Shown one piece after another: positions 9,622 through 20,020 of a stretch of 64,000 nucleotides of DNA. The translations under genes and the position numbers were made by a program. Every line of letters starts with the position of its first letter. Position 1 is the stretch's first letter. The stretch spans positions 326,850-390,849 of the forward strand of contig NZ_FSRE01000003.1 of the NCBI RefSeq assembly GCF_900141795.1, in the 5' to 3' direction. This DNA is from Sulfurivirga caldicuralii. Its GTDB lineage: Bacteria; Pseudomonadota; Gammaproteobacteria; Thiomicrospirales; Thiomicrospiraceae. Under the pieces are notes generated by a model that was not told where the DNA came from, ran no database searches, and saw only the letters and a program-made list of their open reading frames with translations.

Positions 9622-10806
9622 TTAACCGCCCGGTTGAGAAAGATCCTCCACCACCACGACCTGCGGTTTGGGGTAGAAGTTGAATTCGGTGGCGGAGGCC
9701 AGCGTGTAGGCACCCATCATGCGCGCCACTAGCAGATCGCCGATCTGCAGTTCCGGCAGGTCGATGTCTTCGTCGATGACGTCGATGGAGTCGCAGGTGG
9801 GGCCTGCAAGCACACTGGGCTGCAGGTCATCTTCGCGCGGCTCCAGCAGGCAGATGGGATAGAGCGCATGGTCGTAGATCTGGCCGGACAGCGCGCCATA
9901 GACGCCGTCGTCCAGGTAGTACCACATGCGCGTGCCGCGGCGGGCGCGCCCCATGACGCAGAGCAGTTCCACCATGCTGGGGGCGGCGATGTAGCGACCC
10001 GGCTCGGCCCAGATTTCAATATTCTCCGGTACCTGTGCGAGCGCTTCGCGGATGGGTGCGCAGAAGTCCTCAATTTCCATTACCGGCGTCTGGTAGCTCA
10101 CGGGAAAGCCTCCGCCGATATCGAGCCATTTCCAGTCGATCTGATCAAAGGTGCGCATGGCCTCAATGGATGCCTCAATGGCCTTCACATGCGCCGCCGG
10201 GCTGCCGGACTGCGATCCCACATGAAAGGACAGACCATGAATCGTCAATCCCTGGGTTTGCGCATGCTCGAGCAGCGTGTGCAGTTCCTCCAGCGCGCAG
10301 CCGAACTTGCGGCTCAGATCCACCACCGCATCCTGACTGCGGTAGCTGACGCGCACGATCAGCTGCACCCTGTCCTTGTAAGGCACGAACTTGTCCACTT
10401 CCGCCAGATTGTCCACCACAAAGCGCGTGCAGCCAAAATCCAGCGCTTCACGGATCTCGCTATCCTTCTTGATGGGATGGGTGTGAATGCAGCGCTCGGC
10501 CACAATGCCCAGATCGCGCACCATGTTCACCTCGCCGGCCGTGGCCAGGTCAAAGTGCCCGCCCAGTTGATTGAGGCGCATCAGCAGCGCCGGATGGGCC
10601 AGCGCCTTGACGGCATAGAATAGCTTGACGCCTGGCAGCGCCGCCTGCAGACGCTGATACTGTTCGTCCACCCGTTTCAGATTGAGCACCAGCAGCGGCG
10701 TGCCATGAATCTGGGCCAGCTGCCGCAGCGTTTGTCGGTCCAGATCACTCAGAGGCTGGGAGTGGCTGTGGGTGGCGAACTGGTGGTTGAGCGCTTGTGA
10801 ATCCAT
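9622..10806 (-). CDS. type III-fold PLP ornithine/lysine decarboxylase
   Basis: Decarboxylates ornithine to putrescine (or lysine to cadaverine) at the head of polyamine synthesis. The 394-residue alanine-racemase-fold protein has the PLP lysine K67 in FYAVKALAHP, the phosphate-binding GGGFP region, EPGRY, and the second-subunit cysteine in GPTCDSIDVID. This matches eukaryotic-type ODC rather than the large E. coli SpeC. It lies downstream of speD-speE on the same strand, separated by an intrinsic terminator, so it likely has its own promoter or depends on read-through. Ornithine versus lysine specificity is unresolved. Confidence 0.88.
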   Translation of the reverse strand: MDSQALNHQFATHSHSQPLSDLDRQTLRQLAQIHGTPLLVLNLKRVDEQYQRLQAALPGVKLFYAVKALAHPALLMRLNQLGGHFDLATAGEVNMVRDLGIVAERCIHTHPIKKDSEIREALDFGCTRFVVDNLAEVDKFVPYKDRVQLIVRVSYRSQDAVVDLSRKFGCALEELHTLLEHAQTQGLTIHGLSFHVGSQSGSPAAHVKAIEASIEAMRTFDQIDWKWLDIGGGFPVSYQTPVMEIEDFCAPIREALAQVPENIEIWAEPGRYIAAPSMVELLCVMGRARRGTRMWYYLDDGVYGALSGQIYDHALYPICLLEPREDDLQPSVLAGPTCDSIDVIDEDIDLPELQIGDLLVARMMGAYTLASATEFNFYPKPQVVVVEDLSQPGG

Positions 10807-10820
10807 GCTGGGCTCCAGAC

Positions 10821-10843
10821 AAAAAAGCCGCCTGACGGCGGCT
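10821..10843 (-). terminator. rho-independent terminator after speE
   Basis: On the minus strand a seven-bp stem (AGCCGCC/GGCGGCT, 4 nt loop) is followed by a run of T, 5 nt after the speE stop and before the decarboxylase start. Confidence 0.75.
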
Positions 10844-10847
10844 GGTA

Positions 10848-11702
10848 TCAGGCCTTCATCAAGTCCTGCACATATTTGGGGAGGGCAAAGCTGCCCACAT
10901 GCAGTTCGGGCGTGTAGTAGCGGGTGTCGATACCGCTGGCTTCGTAGCGTTCGCGGATCACCTCCACCGGCTGCTGACGCTTGGTCGGATCATCGCTCGC
11001 CCAGGCGAAGGTCATGCTGCCGCCCACATAGGTGGGCACCGCGCTGTGGTAGAAGGCGGCATCCGCAAACAGGGGCGAGAGCCGCTTGTAGGTGGTTTCC
11101 ACCTCGTCCGCCTGCATGAAGGCCACGCCGTTTTGCGCCACAAAAATGCCGCCCGGGTTCAGGCAGCGCTTGATGCCTTTGTAAAAGGGAGAGGTAAACA
11201 GCACTTCGCCCGGCCCCATAGGGTCGGTGGAGTCGGAAATGATGACATCAAAGGTTTCGCGCGTGGACTGCACGAAGCGGATGCCGTCGTCGATGACCAG
11301 ATTCAGGCGCGGGTCGTCGAAGGCCCCGGCGGAATGGTTGGGCAAATACTGTTTGCACATTTCCACCACCTTGCCGTCGATCTCCACCATGGTGATGGCC
11401 TCGATGCGCTTGTGGCGCGCCACTTCCCGCAGGATGCCGCCGTCGCCGCCGCCAATGATCAGCACCTTCTTGGCTTCACCATGGGCGAGGATGGGCACAT
11501 GCGTCATCATCTCATGATAGATGAACTCATCACGCTCGGTGGTCTGAATGACGCCGTCAAGCGCCATGACGGTGCCCCAGAAGGGGTTCTTGAAGATCAC
11601 CAGATGCTGGTGTTCGGTACGCACCTCGAACAGAATGCGCTCCACCTCGAAAGTCTGCCACCAGCCGCGGTGCAACGTTTCCGAAAACAGCATGGCGCTC
11701 AT
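10848..11702 (-). CDS. speE: spermidine synthase (polyamine aminopropyltransferase)
   Basis: Transfers the aminopropyl group of decarboxylated S-adenosylmethionine to putrescine. The 284-residue length, the early W-W-Q-T-F-E-V segment, the nucleotide-binding [14 protein letters not shown] and the catalytic-site DSTDPMGP are all standard. It overlaps speD by 4 bp, so supply of decarboxylated AdoMet and its use are translationally coupled. A terminator directly follows. Confidence 0.95.
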   Translation of the reverse strand: MSAMLFSETLHRGWWQTFEVERILFEVRTEHQHLVIFKNPFWGTVMALDGVIQTTERDEFIYHEMMTHVPILAHGEAKKVLIIGGGDGGILREVARHKRIEAITMVEIDGKVVEMCKQYLPNHSAGAFDDPRLNLVIDDGIRFVQSTRETFDVIISDSTDPMGPGEVLFTSPFYKGIKRCLNPGGIFVAQNGVAFMQADEVETTYKRLSPLFADAAFYHSAVPTYVGGSMTFAWASDDPTKRQQPVEVIRERYEASGIDTRYYTPELHVGSFALPKYVQDLMKA

Positions 11703-12184
11703 TCTTTCACCTCGCCACGCAGGACGGTATGCAACTCGACACGATCAGGCGTAAAGGCTTCCTTCAGCACCTCGATCGCCTTTTCCGGCTCGGAATCACC
11801 GCACATGAAGACGTCAAAGGCGGCGAAATCGCGCTCCGGCCAGCTGTGCACGGAAATGTGCGACTCCGCCAGCACGGCCACGCCGGAAATGCCGCCATTG
11901 GGGGTGAAGTGATGTAGGTGAATATGCAGCAGCGTCGCCTTTGCCTTCTCTACCGCCTTGCGCAGCGCCGCCTCCATCAGCTTGAGGTCGTCCAGCCGAC
12001 TCGCCCCCCAGAAATCGGCGATCAGATGCGTGCCGGCAAAAACCTTGCCGTCGCGCACGATAAAATGGTCCAGCGTGCTATCGGCAACGGCCTGGTCATG
12101 GGTGGGCCAGCTATCGTCCACCAGCGTCGTTTTTTCCACCACTTCGAAATGGTCGTTCTTGGTTACCAGAACGTTTTCTGACAT
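11699..12184 (-). CDS. speD: S-adenosylmethionine decarboxylase proenzyme
   Basis: Pyruvoyl enzyme making the aminopropyl donor for spermidine. The autocleavage site is visible as [13 protein letters not shown], cleavage between E107 and S108 generating the pyruvoyl group; the downstream cysteine near residue 128 (VFMCGDSEP) is also typical. At 161 residues it is the small prokaryotic form but with an N-terminal extension of about 35 residues relative to the shortest class. First gene of speD-speE. Confidence 0.94.
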   Translation of the reverse strand: MSENVLVTKNDHFEVVEKTTLVDDSWPTHDQAVADSTLDHFIVRDGKVFAGTHLIADFWGASRLDDLKLMEAALRKAVEKAKATLLHIHLHHFTPNGGISGVAVLAESHISVHSWPERDFAAFDVFMCGDSEPEKAIEVLKEAFTPDRVELHTVLRGEVKE

Positions 12185-12261
12185 GGTCTGTATTCACCTC
12201 ATCACAAGGGCGGCGTGCTCAACGCTCGCCCATCCATACCAAAGTGCACATGCACCCCAGC

Positions 12262-12312
12262 CCAAAACAAAAACCTCTGATTGGGTGATGCGATCACCGC
12301 CAACCAGAGGTT
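12262..12312 (-). terminator. rho-independent terminator closing the rpe-trp-osmC operon
   Basis: An imperfect 18-20 bp inverted repeat (arms 12272-12289 and 12293-12312, beginning AACCTCTG and ending CAGAGGTT) is followed on the minus strand by TTTTTGTTTT. It lies 65 nt past the osmC stop and 78 nt before speD. The stem is unusually long for a simple terminator, so a leader or attenuator role for speD is possible. The rest of the 192 bp gap (12185-12376) shows nothing else. Confidence 0.7.
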
Positions 12313-12376
12313 CTGCTTTCGCCCGTTTGTTTCACGGGATCGAATTTGTAAATATTAGCGCTTTTTAATAGGCATG

Positions 12377-12823
12377 TCAATCACTTGGCGCAGTTTCGTC
12401 CACGATTTCAAAGTCGTGGGTCACCTCTGCGGCCTGCTCCAGCATTTTCGAAACCGAGCAGTACTTCTCGGCAGAGAGCTTGACCGCCCGCTCCACCTTT
12501 TTCGGATCGAGATTGTGGCCACTGACCACATAGTGCACGTGGATTTTGGTATAGACCTTCGGCACCGTGTCGGCCCGTTCGGCATAAACTTCCACGCGGC
12601 AATCGCGTACCTGTTCACGCGCCTTCTGCAGAATCATGATCACATCCACGCTGGTGCAGCCGCCCAGGCCCACCAGCACCATTTCCATGGGACGTGGGCC
12701 CAGATTCCGGCCGCCAATGTCGGGCGGACCATCCATCACCAGCGCATGGCCGGAGGCGGTTTCCGCCACCATGGTGAGGTTGTCGAGCCATTTAACCGTG
12801 GTAATTTTTTCCATTTTGTTCAC
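12377..12823 (-). CDS. OsmC/Ohr-family peroxide-reducing protein
   Basis: A 148-residue thiol peroxidase-like protein. The two conserved reactive cysteines are C56 (GGCTSVD) and C122 ([10 protein letters not shown]), as in the YhfA branch of OsmC proteins. It probably reduces organic hydroperoxides. It is the last gene of the trp operon with a 4 bp overlap on trpC, an unusual companion with no obvious tryptophan role; it may simply be a passenger. Confidence 0.87.
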   Translation of the reverse strand: MNKMEKITTVKWLDNLTMVAETASGHALVMDGPPDIGGRNLGPRPMEMVLVGLGGCTSVDVIMILQKAREQVRDCRVEVYAERADTVPKVYTKIHVHYVVSGHNLDPKKVERAVKLSAEKYCSVSKMLEQAAEVTHDFEIVDETAPSD

Positions 12824-13629
12824 CCCTTGAAAAACAGTTCTGCCAGCTTCTCGCCCGGTTCATCGGCGCGCATGAACGCTTCCCCCACCAGAAACGCATT
12901 CACGCCGTGGCTGCGCATCAGTGCCACATCGTCCGGCCCCAGTATGCCGCTCTCCGTCACCACAAGACGGTCTTCGGGAATCTGCGGCAGCAGATCCAGC
13001 GTGGTCTGCAGGCTCACCTCAAAGGTGTGCAGATTGCGGTTGTTGATGCCCACCATGCGCAACGGCGTGGACAGCGCCAGCGTACGTTCAAGCTCGTCCG
13101 CATTGTGCACTTCTACCAGCACCGCCATGCCCAATGCCTTCGCCTGCGCCGCCAATTCATCCATTTGCGCATCGCTCAGGCAGGCGGCAATCAGCAGAAT
13201 GCAGTCGGCACCCATGACGCGTGCTTCCACCACCTGATAGGAGTCGATCATGAAATCCTTGCGCAGCACCGGCAGAGCGGAGGCATTACGCGCCTGCTGC
13301 AGGTATTCCGGCGCCCCCTGAAAGAAATCCCGATCGGTCAGCACAGACAGACAGGCGGCCCCGTGCTCGGCATAGCTGCGTCCAATGGCAGCTGGATCGA
13401 AACCTTCCCGCAGCACACCCTTTGAAGGCGAGGCCTTTTTTACCTCAGCAATCACCGCGCTCTGCCCGGCATCCAGTTTCGTCTGCAGCGCGCCGACAAA
13501 GTCGCGCACGGGCGGGGCATCCGCCAACCGTGCTTCCAGTTCACGCAGGGGCACCCGCGTTTTAGCGTCGGCCACTTCCTCCGCCTTGCGGGCGACAATC
13601 TTTTTCAAAATGGTAGGCGTATCGTTCAT
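12820..13629 (-). CDS. trpC: indole-3-glycerol phosphate synthase
   Basis: TIM-barrel enzyme that converts carboxyphenylamino-deoxyribulose phosphate to indole-3-glycerol phosphate in tryptophan synthesis. The 269-residue protein has the strand-2 motif [11 protein letters not shown], the catalytic [12 protein letters not shown] and [11 protein letters not shown] segments. It is monofunctional (no trpF fusion). Overlaps trpD by 4 bp and osmC by 4 bp. Confidence 0.95.
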   Translation of the reverse strand: MNDTPTILKKIVARKAEEVADAKTRVPLRELEARLADAPPVRDFVGALQTKLDAGQSAVIAEVKKASPSKGVLREGFDPAAIGRSYAEHGAACLSVLTDRDFFQGAPEYLQQARNASALPVLRKDFMIDSYQVVEARVMGADCILLIAACLSDAQMDELAAQAKALGMAVLVEVHNADELERTLALSTPLRMVGINNRNLHTFEVSLQTTLDLLPQIPEDRLVVTESGILGPDDVALMRSHGVNAFLVGEAFMRADEPGEKLAELFFKG

Positions 13630-14651
13630 GACGCAAACTGCTGCGTTGCTTGGATAAATTCGTCCAGTTTCTGCTGCGCGGCACCGCTGGCGAGCACCTT
13701 ACGAGCCTCGCGCACGCCTTCGGCGTAGTCGGCGGCCAGTCCAGCCACATACAGGGCGGCACCGGCGTTGAGGGCGATAATGTCGGCGTGCGGTCCTGTC
13801 TCCCCAGCAAAGGCCGAACGGATCATGGCAAGACTTTCCTCGGCACTGGAAACCTTCAGCGGCTCGAGGCTTTCGTGAGCCGCGTCGAACTCGGCCGGAT
13901 CGATCCACCACGGCTTGATGGTGTCGCTCTTCAGCTCGCTGACGCGGGTGGGACTGGCGATGCTAATTTCATCCAGACCATCTTCCGCATGCACCGCCAT
14001 TACATGGGCGCTGCCGAGGCGCTGCAATACCTCGGTAAATACATCGCACAGCTCAGCGTCATACACCCCGACCACCTGATTGGGCGCGCCGGCGGGGTTG
14101 GTGAGCGGCCCCAGCATGTTGAAAATCGTGCGCACGCCCAACTCGCGGCGCGGACCGATGACATGCTTCATGGCAGAATGGTGCGCCGGGGCGAACATGA
14201 AGCCCACACCCACGGTTTCGATGCATTCGGCCACCTCTTCCGGTGTCAGGTTCAGATTGACACCAGCCGCTTCCAGCACATCGGCGCTGCCAGTGCTGCT
14301 GGAGACGGAGCGATTGCCGTGCTTGGCCACCCTCGCACCGCCCGCCGCCGCCACAAAGGCGACCGCAGTGGAAATGTTGAAGGTGTTGACCCCGTCGCCG
14401 CCGGTGCCGCAGGTATCCACCAGATGGGCCACGCTGCGCACCGGCACCCTGGCAGAGAGTTCACGCATCACTTCAGCCGCAACGGCAATCTCCGCCGGCG
14501 TTTCACCCTTCATGCGCAGGGCAATCAGCACGGCACCGATCTGCGCTGGGGTGGCCTCACCCTGCATCAGCGCCTGCATGAGGGCATGCATTTCATCGTG
14601 GTGCAGATCGTGACGGTCGAGCAGTTTTTGCAGAATCGCCTTGAAGTTCAT
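13626..14651 (-). CDS. trpD: anthranilate phosphoribosyltransferase
   Basis: Joins anthranilate with PRPP. The 341-residue length is standard; the glycine-rich PRPP loop [17 protein letters not shown] is near residues 84-100 and the anthranilate-site HGNRSVSS follows. Overlaps trpG by 4 bp and trpC by 4 bp. No fusion to the glutaminase domain is present, unlike E. coli TrpD. Confidence 0.95.
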   Translation of the reverse strand: MNFKAILQKLLDRHDLHHDEMHALMQALMQGEATPAQIGAVLIALRMKGETPAEIAVAAEVMRELSARVPVRSVAHLVDTCGTGGDGVNTFNISTAVAFVAAAGGARVAKHGNRSVSSSTGSADVLEAAGVNLNLTPEEVAECIETVGVGFMFAPAHHSAMKHVIGPRRELGVRTIFNMLGPLTNPAGAPNQVVGVYDAELCDVFTEVLQRLGSAHVMAVHAEDGLDEISIASPTRVSELKSDTIKPWWIDPAEFDAAHESLEPLKVSSAEESLAMIRSAFAGETGPHADIIALNAGAALYVAGLAADYAEGVREARKVLASGAAQQKLDEFIQATQQFAS

Positions 14652-15232
14652 CGCGCTTGCTCCAGAAAGTTGCTGAGCATCTTGTGCCCCGCCTCGGTCA
14701 AAATGGACTCCGGATGGAACTGCACACCTTCCACCGGCAGGGTCTTGTGGCGCACACCCATGATCTCGTCAAACTCGCCTTGCGGCGTCTGCGTCCAGGC
14801 CGTGACTTCCAGTTCATCCGGCAGGCTATCACGGTCGATGACCAACGAGTGGTAGCGGGTCACCGTGACCGGGTTGGCCACCCCCTTGAATACGCCCACA
14901 CCCTTGTGATACACCGGCGAGGTCTTGCCGTGCATCACCTCTTTGGCACGCACGATTCTGGCGCCGAACGCCTGGCCGATAGACTGATGACCCAGACACA
15001 CGCCCAGGATGGGAATCTCCCCGGCAAAGCGGCGGATGGCGGCCACAGAAATGCCCGCCTCGTTGGGCGTACACGGCCCGGGCGAGATGACCAGATAATC
15101 CGGCTTCAGCGCTGCGATCTCATCCAGCGTGATCTGGTCGTTGCGGTGCACCACCACGTCCTGCCCCAGCTCGCCAAAATACTGCACCAGGTTGTAGGTA
15201 AACGAATCGTAGTTGTCGATCATCAACAACAT
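14648..15232 (-). CDS. trpG: anthranilate synthase component II / PabA (glutamine amidotransferase)
   Basis: Class I amidotransferase supplying ammonia to TrpE and possibly to PabB. The triad is visible: nucleophile cysteine in [13 protein letters not shown], and histidine and glutamate in QFHPESIL. I place the start at 15232 ([14 protein letters not shown]) rather than the longer frame from 15268, because AAGGA lies about 8 nt before it and homology to the family begins there; this gives 194 residues. The start is 10 nt beyond the end of the TAG-interrupted ORF that separates it from trpE. Confidence 0.94.
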   Translation of the reverse strand: MLLMIDNYDSFTYNLVQYFGELGQDVVVHRNDQITLDEIAALKPDYLVISPGPCTPNEAGISVAAIRRFAGEIPILGVCLGHQSIGQAFGARIVRAKEVMHGKTSPVYHKGVGVFKGVANPVTVTRYHSLVIDRDSLPDELEVTAWTQTPQGEFDEIMGVRHKTLPVEGVQFHPESILTEAGHKMLSNFLEQAR

Positions 15233-15242
15233 GGTAAATTCC

Positions 15243-15572
15243 TTATAGTAAACGTTGCCCTGTGGCAAAGGCCTGCCGAACCACAGCAGGCCCAGTGGTC
15301 GATCGGCGGCTGTACCCTAAAAAATCGACCGGCATATCCAGCGCATCCTCCGCCACCAGCAGAATATCCACATCGCCACCGCGGGCACGCTCATCCAGCA
15401 ACCCCTTACGCTCCAGCAGCATGCTCTCCTACACATCGAGCGCCGCAAGCCGTTCCTCGTTCAGCGGAAAAAGTGGCACAACGACGTTGCGGGCCTGATC
15501 AAGACCTTCCCGTTGCCGGTTCAGTTTGTCAAGCACGCCTTGCGCCTGTTGCAACAATATCTGCGGCGTCAC
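15243..15572 (-). pseudogene. operonic ORF between trpE and trpG interrupted by one in-frame TAG
   Basis: Reading from a GTG at 15572 that overlaps the trpE stop (GTGA), a single frame runs 110 codons to TAA at 15243-15245, broken only by TAG at codon 48 (15429-15431). The first part begins [17 protein letters not shown]; after the TAG it continues ESMLLERKGLLDE and then RARGGDVDILLVAEDALDMP. The second part recalls nucleotidyltransferase motifs (G...D-x-D), but I do not recognise a family with confidence. Tight spacing to both trp genes argues this was a real gene. It could be decaying, a sequencing error, or read through; an internal restart at the ATG at 15423 would yield 59 residues. Confidence 0.55.
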
Positions 15573-17053
15573 GGCTGCAGGCCTTCGCTGACAAACTGGG
15601 CGGCACGGAACATAGCGCGAGCCTTGTTCATGGTCTCCTTCCACTCCAGCTCGGGAATGGAGTCGGCCACGATGCCCGCACCAGCCTGAATATTGAGCAC
15701 ATTGTCCTTGAGCACGGCGGTGCGGATGGCAATGGCGGTATCCATATTGCCATGCCAGCCCAGATAGCCCACCGCACCGGCGTAGATGCCACGACGCACC
15801 GGCTCCAGCTCATCAATAATCTCCATGGCGCGGATCTTGGGCGCGCCGGAGACTGTGCCCGCCGGGAAGGTGGCCTTGAGCACGTCCATGGCGCTCATGC
15901 CCGAACGCAGCCGACCGGTCACATTGGAGACAATATGCATCACGTGGGAATAGCGCTCGATCACCATCTTGTCGGTGAGTTTGACGCTGCCCATCTGGGC
16001 GATACGGCCCACATCGTTGCGCCCCAGGTCGATAAGCATGAGATGCTCGGCGATCTCCTTCGGATCGTTGAGCAGCTCCTGCTCCAGCGCCCGATCCTGC
16101 TCCGGCGTGGCGCCGCGTTTGCGCGTGCCGGCGATGGGGCGCACGGTGACTTCCTCGTCTTCCAGCCGCACCAGAATCTCCGGCGAGGAACCAACGATGT
16201 GATGATCCTTAAGATCCAGATAATACATATAGGGTGACGGATTCAGGTGCCGAAGCGCGCGGTAGAGATCCATACTGTGGCTTTGTTCGAACGGAATGGA
16301 GAGCCGCTGAGAGATCACCACCTGCATCACGTCGCCTGCGAGGATGTATTCCTTGATGCGGGCGACGGCGTCCTTGAAGGCGTTCTCGCCAAAGCTGGAG
16401 ACAAACTGGCTCTCGTCCAGCGGCTGCGCCAGTGGCTTGTCGTCCGGCATGGCCAGGGGCTGGCGCAGGGCACGCTGCAAATCATCCAGCCGCGCCTGCG
16501 CCGCCTCATAGGCCCCCGCTTCGGTGGGATCGGCGTGCACGATCACGTGCACCTGACCGGAAAGATTATCGAACACCACCACTTCGTCGGAACGCATCAG
16601 CAGAATATCCGGCGTGCCCAGCGGGTCGTTCTTTGGCGCAGTTTCAGCCAGACGCGGTTCGATCAGGCGCACTGTGTCGTAGCCGAAATAGCCCACCAGC
16701 CCGCCATGGAACTTGGGCAACCCTTCCACCGGGGCAACGCGATAGCTTTGCCGCAGCTGCTCCACCCAGGCCAGTGGATCGTCATGGGTAATGGTTTGCT
16801 CATGCCCATCGGCATGCACATGGCGCAGCTGATGGCCGCGGATTTCCACCCGCTCTTTCGCCGGCAGGCCGATGATGGAATAGCGCCCCCACTTCTCGCC
16901 GCCCTGCACCGACTCCAGCAGATAGGCCCACGGCCCATCCACCAGCTTGTGATACACCGACAGCGGCGTATCGAAGTCGGACAGCACCGTGCGCATCAGC
17001 GGCACGGCGCGATAGCCTTGCTCGGCGTAGGCGGTGAAGCGGGCAGCGTCCAT
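15569..17053 (-). CDS. trpE: anthranilate synthase component I
   Basis: Chorismate-using subunit of anthranilate synthase; 494 residues from the ATG at 17053 (the upstream GTG at 17056 is less likely; a GCGAGG lies 9 nt before the ATG). Chorismate-enzyme signatures such as [19 protein letters not shown] and GRNDVGRIA are present. It follows gph by 4 nt and overlaps the interrupted ORF by 3 nt. TrpE is usually feedback-inhibited by tryptophan through an N-terminal site; the LLES motif in this region ([10 protein letters not shown]) is retained. Confidence 0.95.
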   Translation of the reverse strand: MDAARFTAYAEQGYRAVPLMRTVLSDFDTPLSVYHKLVDGPWAYLLESVQGGEKWGRYSIIGLPAKERVEIRGHQLRHVHADGHEQTITHDDPLAWVEQLRQSYRVAPVEGLPKFHGGLVGYFGYDTVRLIEPRLAETAPKNDPLGTPDILLMRSDEVVVFDNLSGQVHVIVHADPTEAGAYEAAQARLDDLQRALRQPLAMPDDKPLAQPLDESQFVSSFGENAFKDAVARIKEYILAGDVMQVVISQRLSIPFEQSHSMDLYRALRHLNPSPYMYYLDLKDHHIVGSSPEILVRLEDEEVTVRPIAGTRKRGATPEQDRALEQELLNDPKEIAEHLMLIDLGRNDVGRIAQMGSVKLTDKMVIERYSHVMHIVSNVTGRLRSGMSAMDVLKATFPAGTVSGAPKIRAMEIIDELEPVRRGIYAGAVGYLGWHGNMDTAIAIRTAVLKDNVLNIQAGAGIVADSIPELEWKETMNKARAMFRAAQFVSEGLQP

Positions 17054-17057
17054 CACG

Positions 17058-17744
17058 TCAGGCCTCGCCCTTCGCTTTCAGATACTTGGGCAGATCGGCA
17101 AAGCTGTCGATGACCACATCCGGTTCATAGGCACGGATGTCCTCGCCGTGGTTGTAGCCGTAGGGCACACAGAAAATACGGAAGCCGGCGGCGCGCGCGG
17201 CCTTGACGTCCGACTTGGAGTCGCCAATCATCAACGCATGGTCGGGAGCGACGCCCATCTGCTTCGCGGCATACAGCAGTGGCTCGGGATCGGGTTTCTT
17301 CTTGCTGCAGGTGTCGCCACTGACCACCACTTCAAAGTAATCGTACAGACCCTTGTCCTTGAGCAGCGGGATGGTAAAGGCTTCTGCCTTGTTGGTAACG
17401 CAGCCGATACGGTAGTCATTCGCCTTGAGCCAATCCAGCCCTTCCTTGACGCCGGGATAGACCACGGAACGCTGCGAGGTGTTCTCGGCATAGAGTTCCT
17501 TGAAAATCGGCAGCGCCCTGGCATAAAGCTCAGGGTCGGGCTCGCCATCGATGGCGTTTATCAGCGCACGCTGCACCAGGCGCTCTACGCCATTGCCCAC
17601 CCAGTTGCGTACCGAGGCTTCACCGCGGACAGGCATATCCAGGCGCTTCATCATTTCATCGACGCAGTAGGCCAGGTCAGGTACCGAGTCGATCAGCGTT
17701 CCATCCAGATCAATGAGCACGAAATCGGGTCGCATTTTTTCCAT
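17058..17744 (-). CDS. gph: phosphoglycolate phosphatase
   Basis: HAD-superfamily phosphatase (228 residues) that removes 2-phosphoglycolate from DNA repair or Rubisco oxygenation. The DxD nucleophile motif [10 protein letters not shown] has D12 and D14; motif IV is [14 protein letters not shown]. Placed between rpe and trpE, a common gammaproteobacterial order. Other HAD substrates are possible, but context supports Gph. Confidence 0.9.
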   Translation of the reverse strand: MEKMRPDFVLIDLDGTLIDSVPDLAYCVDEMMKRLDMPVRGEASVRNWVGNGVERLVQRALINAIDGEPDPELYARALPIFKELYAENTSQRSVVYPGVKEGLDWLKANDYRIGCVTNKAEAFTIPLLKDKGLYDYFEVVVSGDTCSKKKPDPEPLLYAAKQMGVAPDHALMIGDSKSDVKAARAAGFRIFCVPYGYNHGEDIRAYEPDVVIDSFADLPKYLKAKGEA

Positions 17745-17759
17745 GTATTCAATCCTTAC

Positions 17760-17782
17760 AACAAAGCCGCCACACGGCGGCT
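17760..17782 (-). terminator. hairpin between rpe and gph
   Basis: A seven-bp stem AGCCGCC/GGCGGCT with a 4 nt loop, followed on the minus strand by TTTG only. The stem matches the speE terminator stem. It may be a weak or attenuating terminator within the operon. Confidence 0.45.
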
Positions 17783-17810
17783 CCGCAGGGTTTGTTTCGG
17801 CGTGCGCGAT

Positions 17811-18518
17811 TCAGCCAACCTTGGCCAGCTCGTCACGCATCTGCTGGATAACCGTGTCGAAACGGTTCGGGTCGTTGGGGTTCGCCTTCCCGAAGATGCC
17901 GGAACCGGACACGAAGGTATCACAGCCGGCTGCCGCCACTTCGGCGATATTGTCCACCTTCACGCCGCCGTCGATTTCCAGGCGAATGTCATAGCCGCTT
18001 TCGTCAATGCGCTGACGGGCTTCCTTCAGCTTGCGAAGGGCGGTAGGAATGAAGCTTTGACCGCCGAAGCCCGGGTTAACGGACATGATCAGAATCATGT
18101 CGATCTTGTCCATGACGTAATCCAAGTAGTCCAGCGGGGTCGCCGGGTTGAATACCAGCCCGGACTTGCAGCCGCTGTCGCGGATCAGTTGCAGGGAACG
18201 GTCGATGTGCTCGGACGCTTCCGGGTGGAAGGTGATGTAACTGGCACCCGCGTTGGCGAAGTCGGGAATAATGCGATCCACCGGCTTAACCATCAGGTGC
18301 ACGTCGATGGGCGCTTCCAGCCCTTCGCGGCTCATGTAGTTGGCCAGCGACTCGCACACCAGCGGCCCGATGGTCAGGTTGGGCACATAGTGGTTGTCCA
18401 TGACGTCAAAGTGCACCACGTCGGCACCGGCGTTCAATACATCCTTCACATCCTGACCCAGCTGCGCGAAGTCCGCAGACAGAATGGAAGGCGCGATCCA
18501 GTTTTCTTTCTTGGCCAT
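17811..18518 (-). CDS. rpe: ribulose-phosphate 3-epimerase
   Basis: Interconverts ribulose 5-phosphate and xylulose 5-phosphate. The 235-residue TIM barrel starts [17 protein letters not shown]; metal and phosphate motifs [14 protein letters not shown] and [10 protein letters not shown] are intact. I use the ATG at 18518 with GAGGA upstream; the longer frame to 18590 reads through an inverted repeat and is not conserved in character. First gene of the rpe-gph-trp operon. Confidence 0.95.
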   Translation of the reverse strand: MAKKENWIAPSILSADFAQLGQDVKDVLNAGADVVHFDVMDNHYVPNLTIGPLVCESLANYMSREGLEAPIDVHLMVKPVDRIIPDFANAGASYITFHPEASEHIDRSLQLIRDSGCKSGLVFNPATPLDYLDYVMDKIDMILIMSVNPGFGGQSFIPTALRKLKEARQRIDESGYDIRLEIDGGVKVDNIAEVAAAGCDTFVSGSGIFGKANPNDPNRFDTVIQQMRDELAKVG

Positions 18519-18539
18519 GTTTTCATCCTCATTCAAAAA

Positions 18540-18577
18540 TGCATTCAGCAAAAGCTGTGCGGCCTTTGCCGAATGCA
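18540..18577. promoter_or_regulatory. inverted repeat between divergent rpe and psiE
   Basis: Arms TGCATTCAGCAAAAG and CCTTTGCCGAATGCA form a 15-bp imperfect dyad in the 107 bp divergent spacer. It may be an operator or a hairpin in one leader; its function is unknown. Confidence 0.4.
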
Positions 18578-18625
18578 CTAAAATTCTCACCTATCGCATT
18601 TTATCACGACTGCAAAGGCGACCGA

Positions 18626-19117
18626 ATGTCTGAACGTCTTGAACGCACCCTGGCCCAGGTCGGCAAGAAAAGCATCCACCTGCTGGAAATCGTTGGTCTG
18701 ATCATTATCGCCATCGCCACCATCTTCGCAGCGGTGGAAGATATCGGCAACATGATCAACGCCCACCGCGTCACGCTGGCGGACCTGCTCATGCTCTTCC
18801 TCTACCTGGAGGTGCTGGCCATGACCGCCATCTATCTGGACAGCGGCAAGCTGCCGATTCGCCTACCCATCTACATCGCCATTGTGGCGCTAGCGCGCTT
18901 TCTGGTACTGGACATGAAGGAGCTGGACGCCCTGTCCATGCTGATTATCGCCGCCACCATCCTGCTGCTGGCAGGCGCGGTGCTGGTGCTGCGTTACGGC
19001 CATCAGAAGTTCCCGTACAAGAACAGCGAGCGTTGGGGGGCCCGCAAGATTCCGGGGCGTCAAGCACCAGGGCGCCACCCCGAGCCCCCATTCACCCGCC
19101 AGCGCATTGACGACTGA
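18626..19117 (+). CDS. PsiE-family phosphate-starvation-inducible membrane protein
   Basis: A 163-residue protein with four hydrophobic helices (about 18-38, 50-70, 76-95 and 100-120) matching the PsiE family, whose E. coli member is induced by phosphate limitation but has no defined activity. The C-terminal ~35 residues are basic and proline-rich. Start chosen at 18626, with AAAGG about 7 nt upstream. It precedes purC by 9 bp. Confidence 0.78.
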   Translation: MSERLERTLAQVGKKSIHLLEIVGLIIIAIATIFAAVEDIGNMINAHRVTLADLLMLFLYLEVLAMTAIYLDSGKLPIRLPIYIAIVALARFLVLDMKELDALSMLIIAATILLLAGAVLVLRYGHQKFPYKNSERWGARKIPGRQAPGRHPEPPFTRQRIDD

Positions 19118-19126
19118 GGAACCCAC

Positions 19127-20020
19127 ATGGACGCCGTTTACGAAACCCATCTGACCAGCCTGCCCCTGCTTGCCCGTGGCAAGGTGCGCGACATTTACGA
19201 TATCGATGACGAACGCATGCTCATCGTCACCACCGACCGCATCAGTGCATTCGACGTCATCCTGCCCACCCCCATTCCAGGCAAGGGGCGCATCCTCACC
19301 GAAGTGGCCGAGTTCTGGTTTCACAAGACGGCGCACATGATCCCCAACCATCTGGACGAGGATTTTGACGTCAACCCCCTGCTTACGCCTGAAGAACGTA
19401 AGCAGATCAGCCGCCGCGCTATGGTGGTGAAAAAGCTCAAGCCGCTGCCCATCGAGGCCATCGTGCGCGGCTACCTGATCGGTTCCGGCTGGAAGGAGTA
19501 CCAGCAGTCCGGCACCGTCTGCGGCATTCCACTGCCGGAAGGGCTGCCCAAGGCGGCCAAATTGCCCGAGCCGCTGTTCACCCCCTCCACCAAGGCCGAC
19601 GTGGGTGATCACGACATCAATATCACCTTTGAGGAAATGGCCGAGCGCATCGGACGCGAACTGGCCGAGCAGGTGCGCGACATCAGCCTGAAACTCTACA
19701 CCTTCGCCGCCGACTACGCCCTCAAGCGCGGCATCATCATCGCCGACACCAAGTTCGAGTTCGGACTGGATGAGGCTGGCACACTTTACCTGATCGACGA
19801 GGCGCTCACACCCGACAGCTCCCGCTTCTGGTCAGCCCGGGACTACCAGCCAGGCACCGATCCCAAGAGCTTCGACAAGCAGTACATCCGCGACTATTTG
19901 GAAAGTCTCGACTGGGACAAGACCCCGCCGGGTCCGGAGCTGCCGAATGACGTGGTGCGCAAGACCATCGAGAAATACACCGAAGCCAAGGACCGCCTGG
20001 TCGAAAACCCGGATGACTGA
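19127..20020 (+). CDS. purC: phosphoribosylaminoimidazolesuccinocarboxamide synthase
   Basis: Purine-pathway ligase joining aspartate to CAIR. The 297-residue form resembles the longer yeast Ade1-like type rather than the ~237-residue E. coli enzyme. Motifs include GKVRDIYD near residue 18, [22 protein letters not shown] and IADTKFEFG. It overlaps bioD by 8 bp. Confidence 0.95.
   Translation: MDAVYETHLTSLPLLARGKVRDIYDIDDERMLIVTTDRISAFDVILPTPIPGKGRILTEVAEFWFHKTAHMIPNHLDEDFDVNPLLTPEERKQISRRAMVVKKLKPLPIEAIVRGYLIGSGWKEYQQSGTVCGIPLPEGLPKAAKLPEPLFTPSTKADVGDHDINITFEEMAERIGRELAEQVRDISLKLYTFAADYALKRGIIIADTKFEFGLDEAGTLYLIDEALTPDSSRFWSARDYQPGTDPKSFDKQYIRDYLESLDWDKTPPGPELPNDVVRKTIEKYTEAKDRLVENPDD

Noticed and set aside
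14657..16237. 526-residue + strand open frame
   Set aside because: Lies opposite trpG and trpE, both certain; no domain features.
17034..18581. 515-residue + strand open frame
   Set aside because: Spans gph, the spacer and rpe on the opposite strand; crosses two gene boundaries without any signal.
18539..18625. N-terminal extension of PsiE from the ATG at 18539
   Set aside because: Passes through the inverted repeat; the ATG at 18626 has a ribosome site and begins the conserved part.
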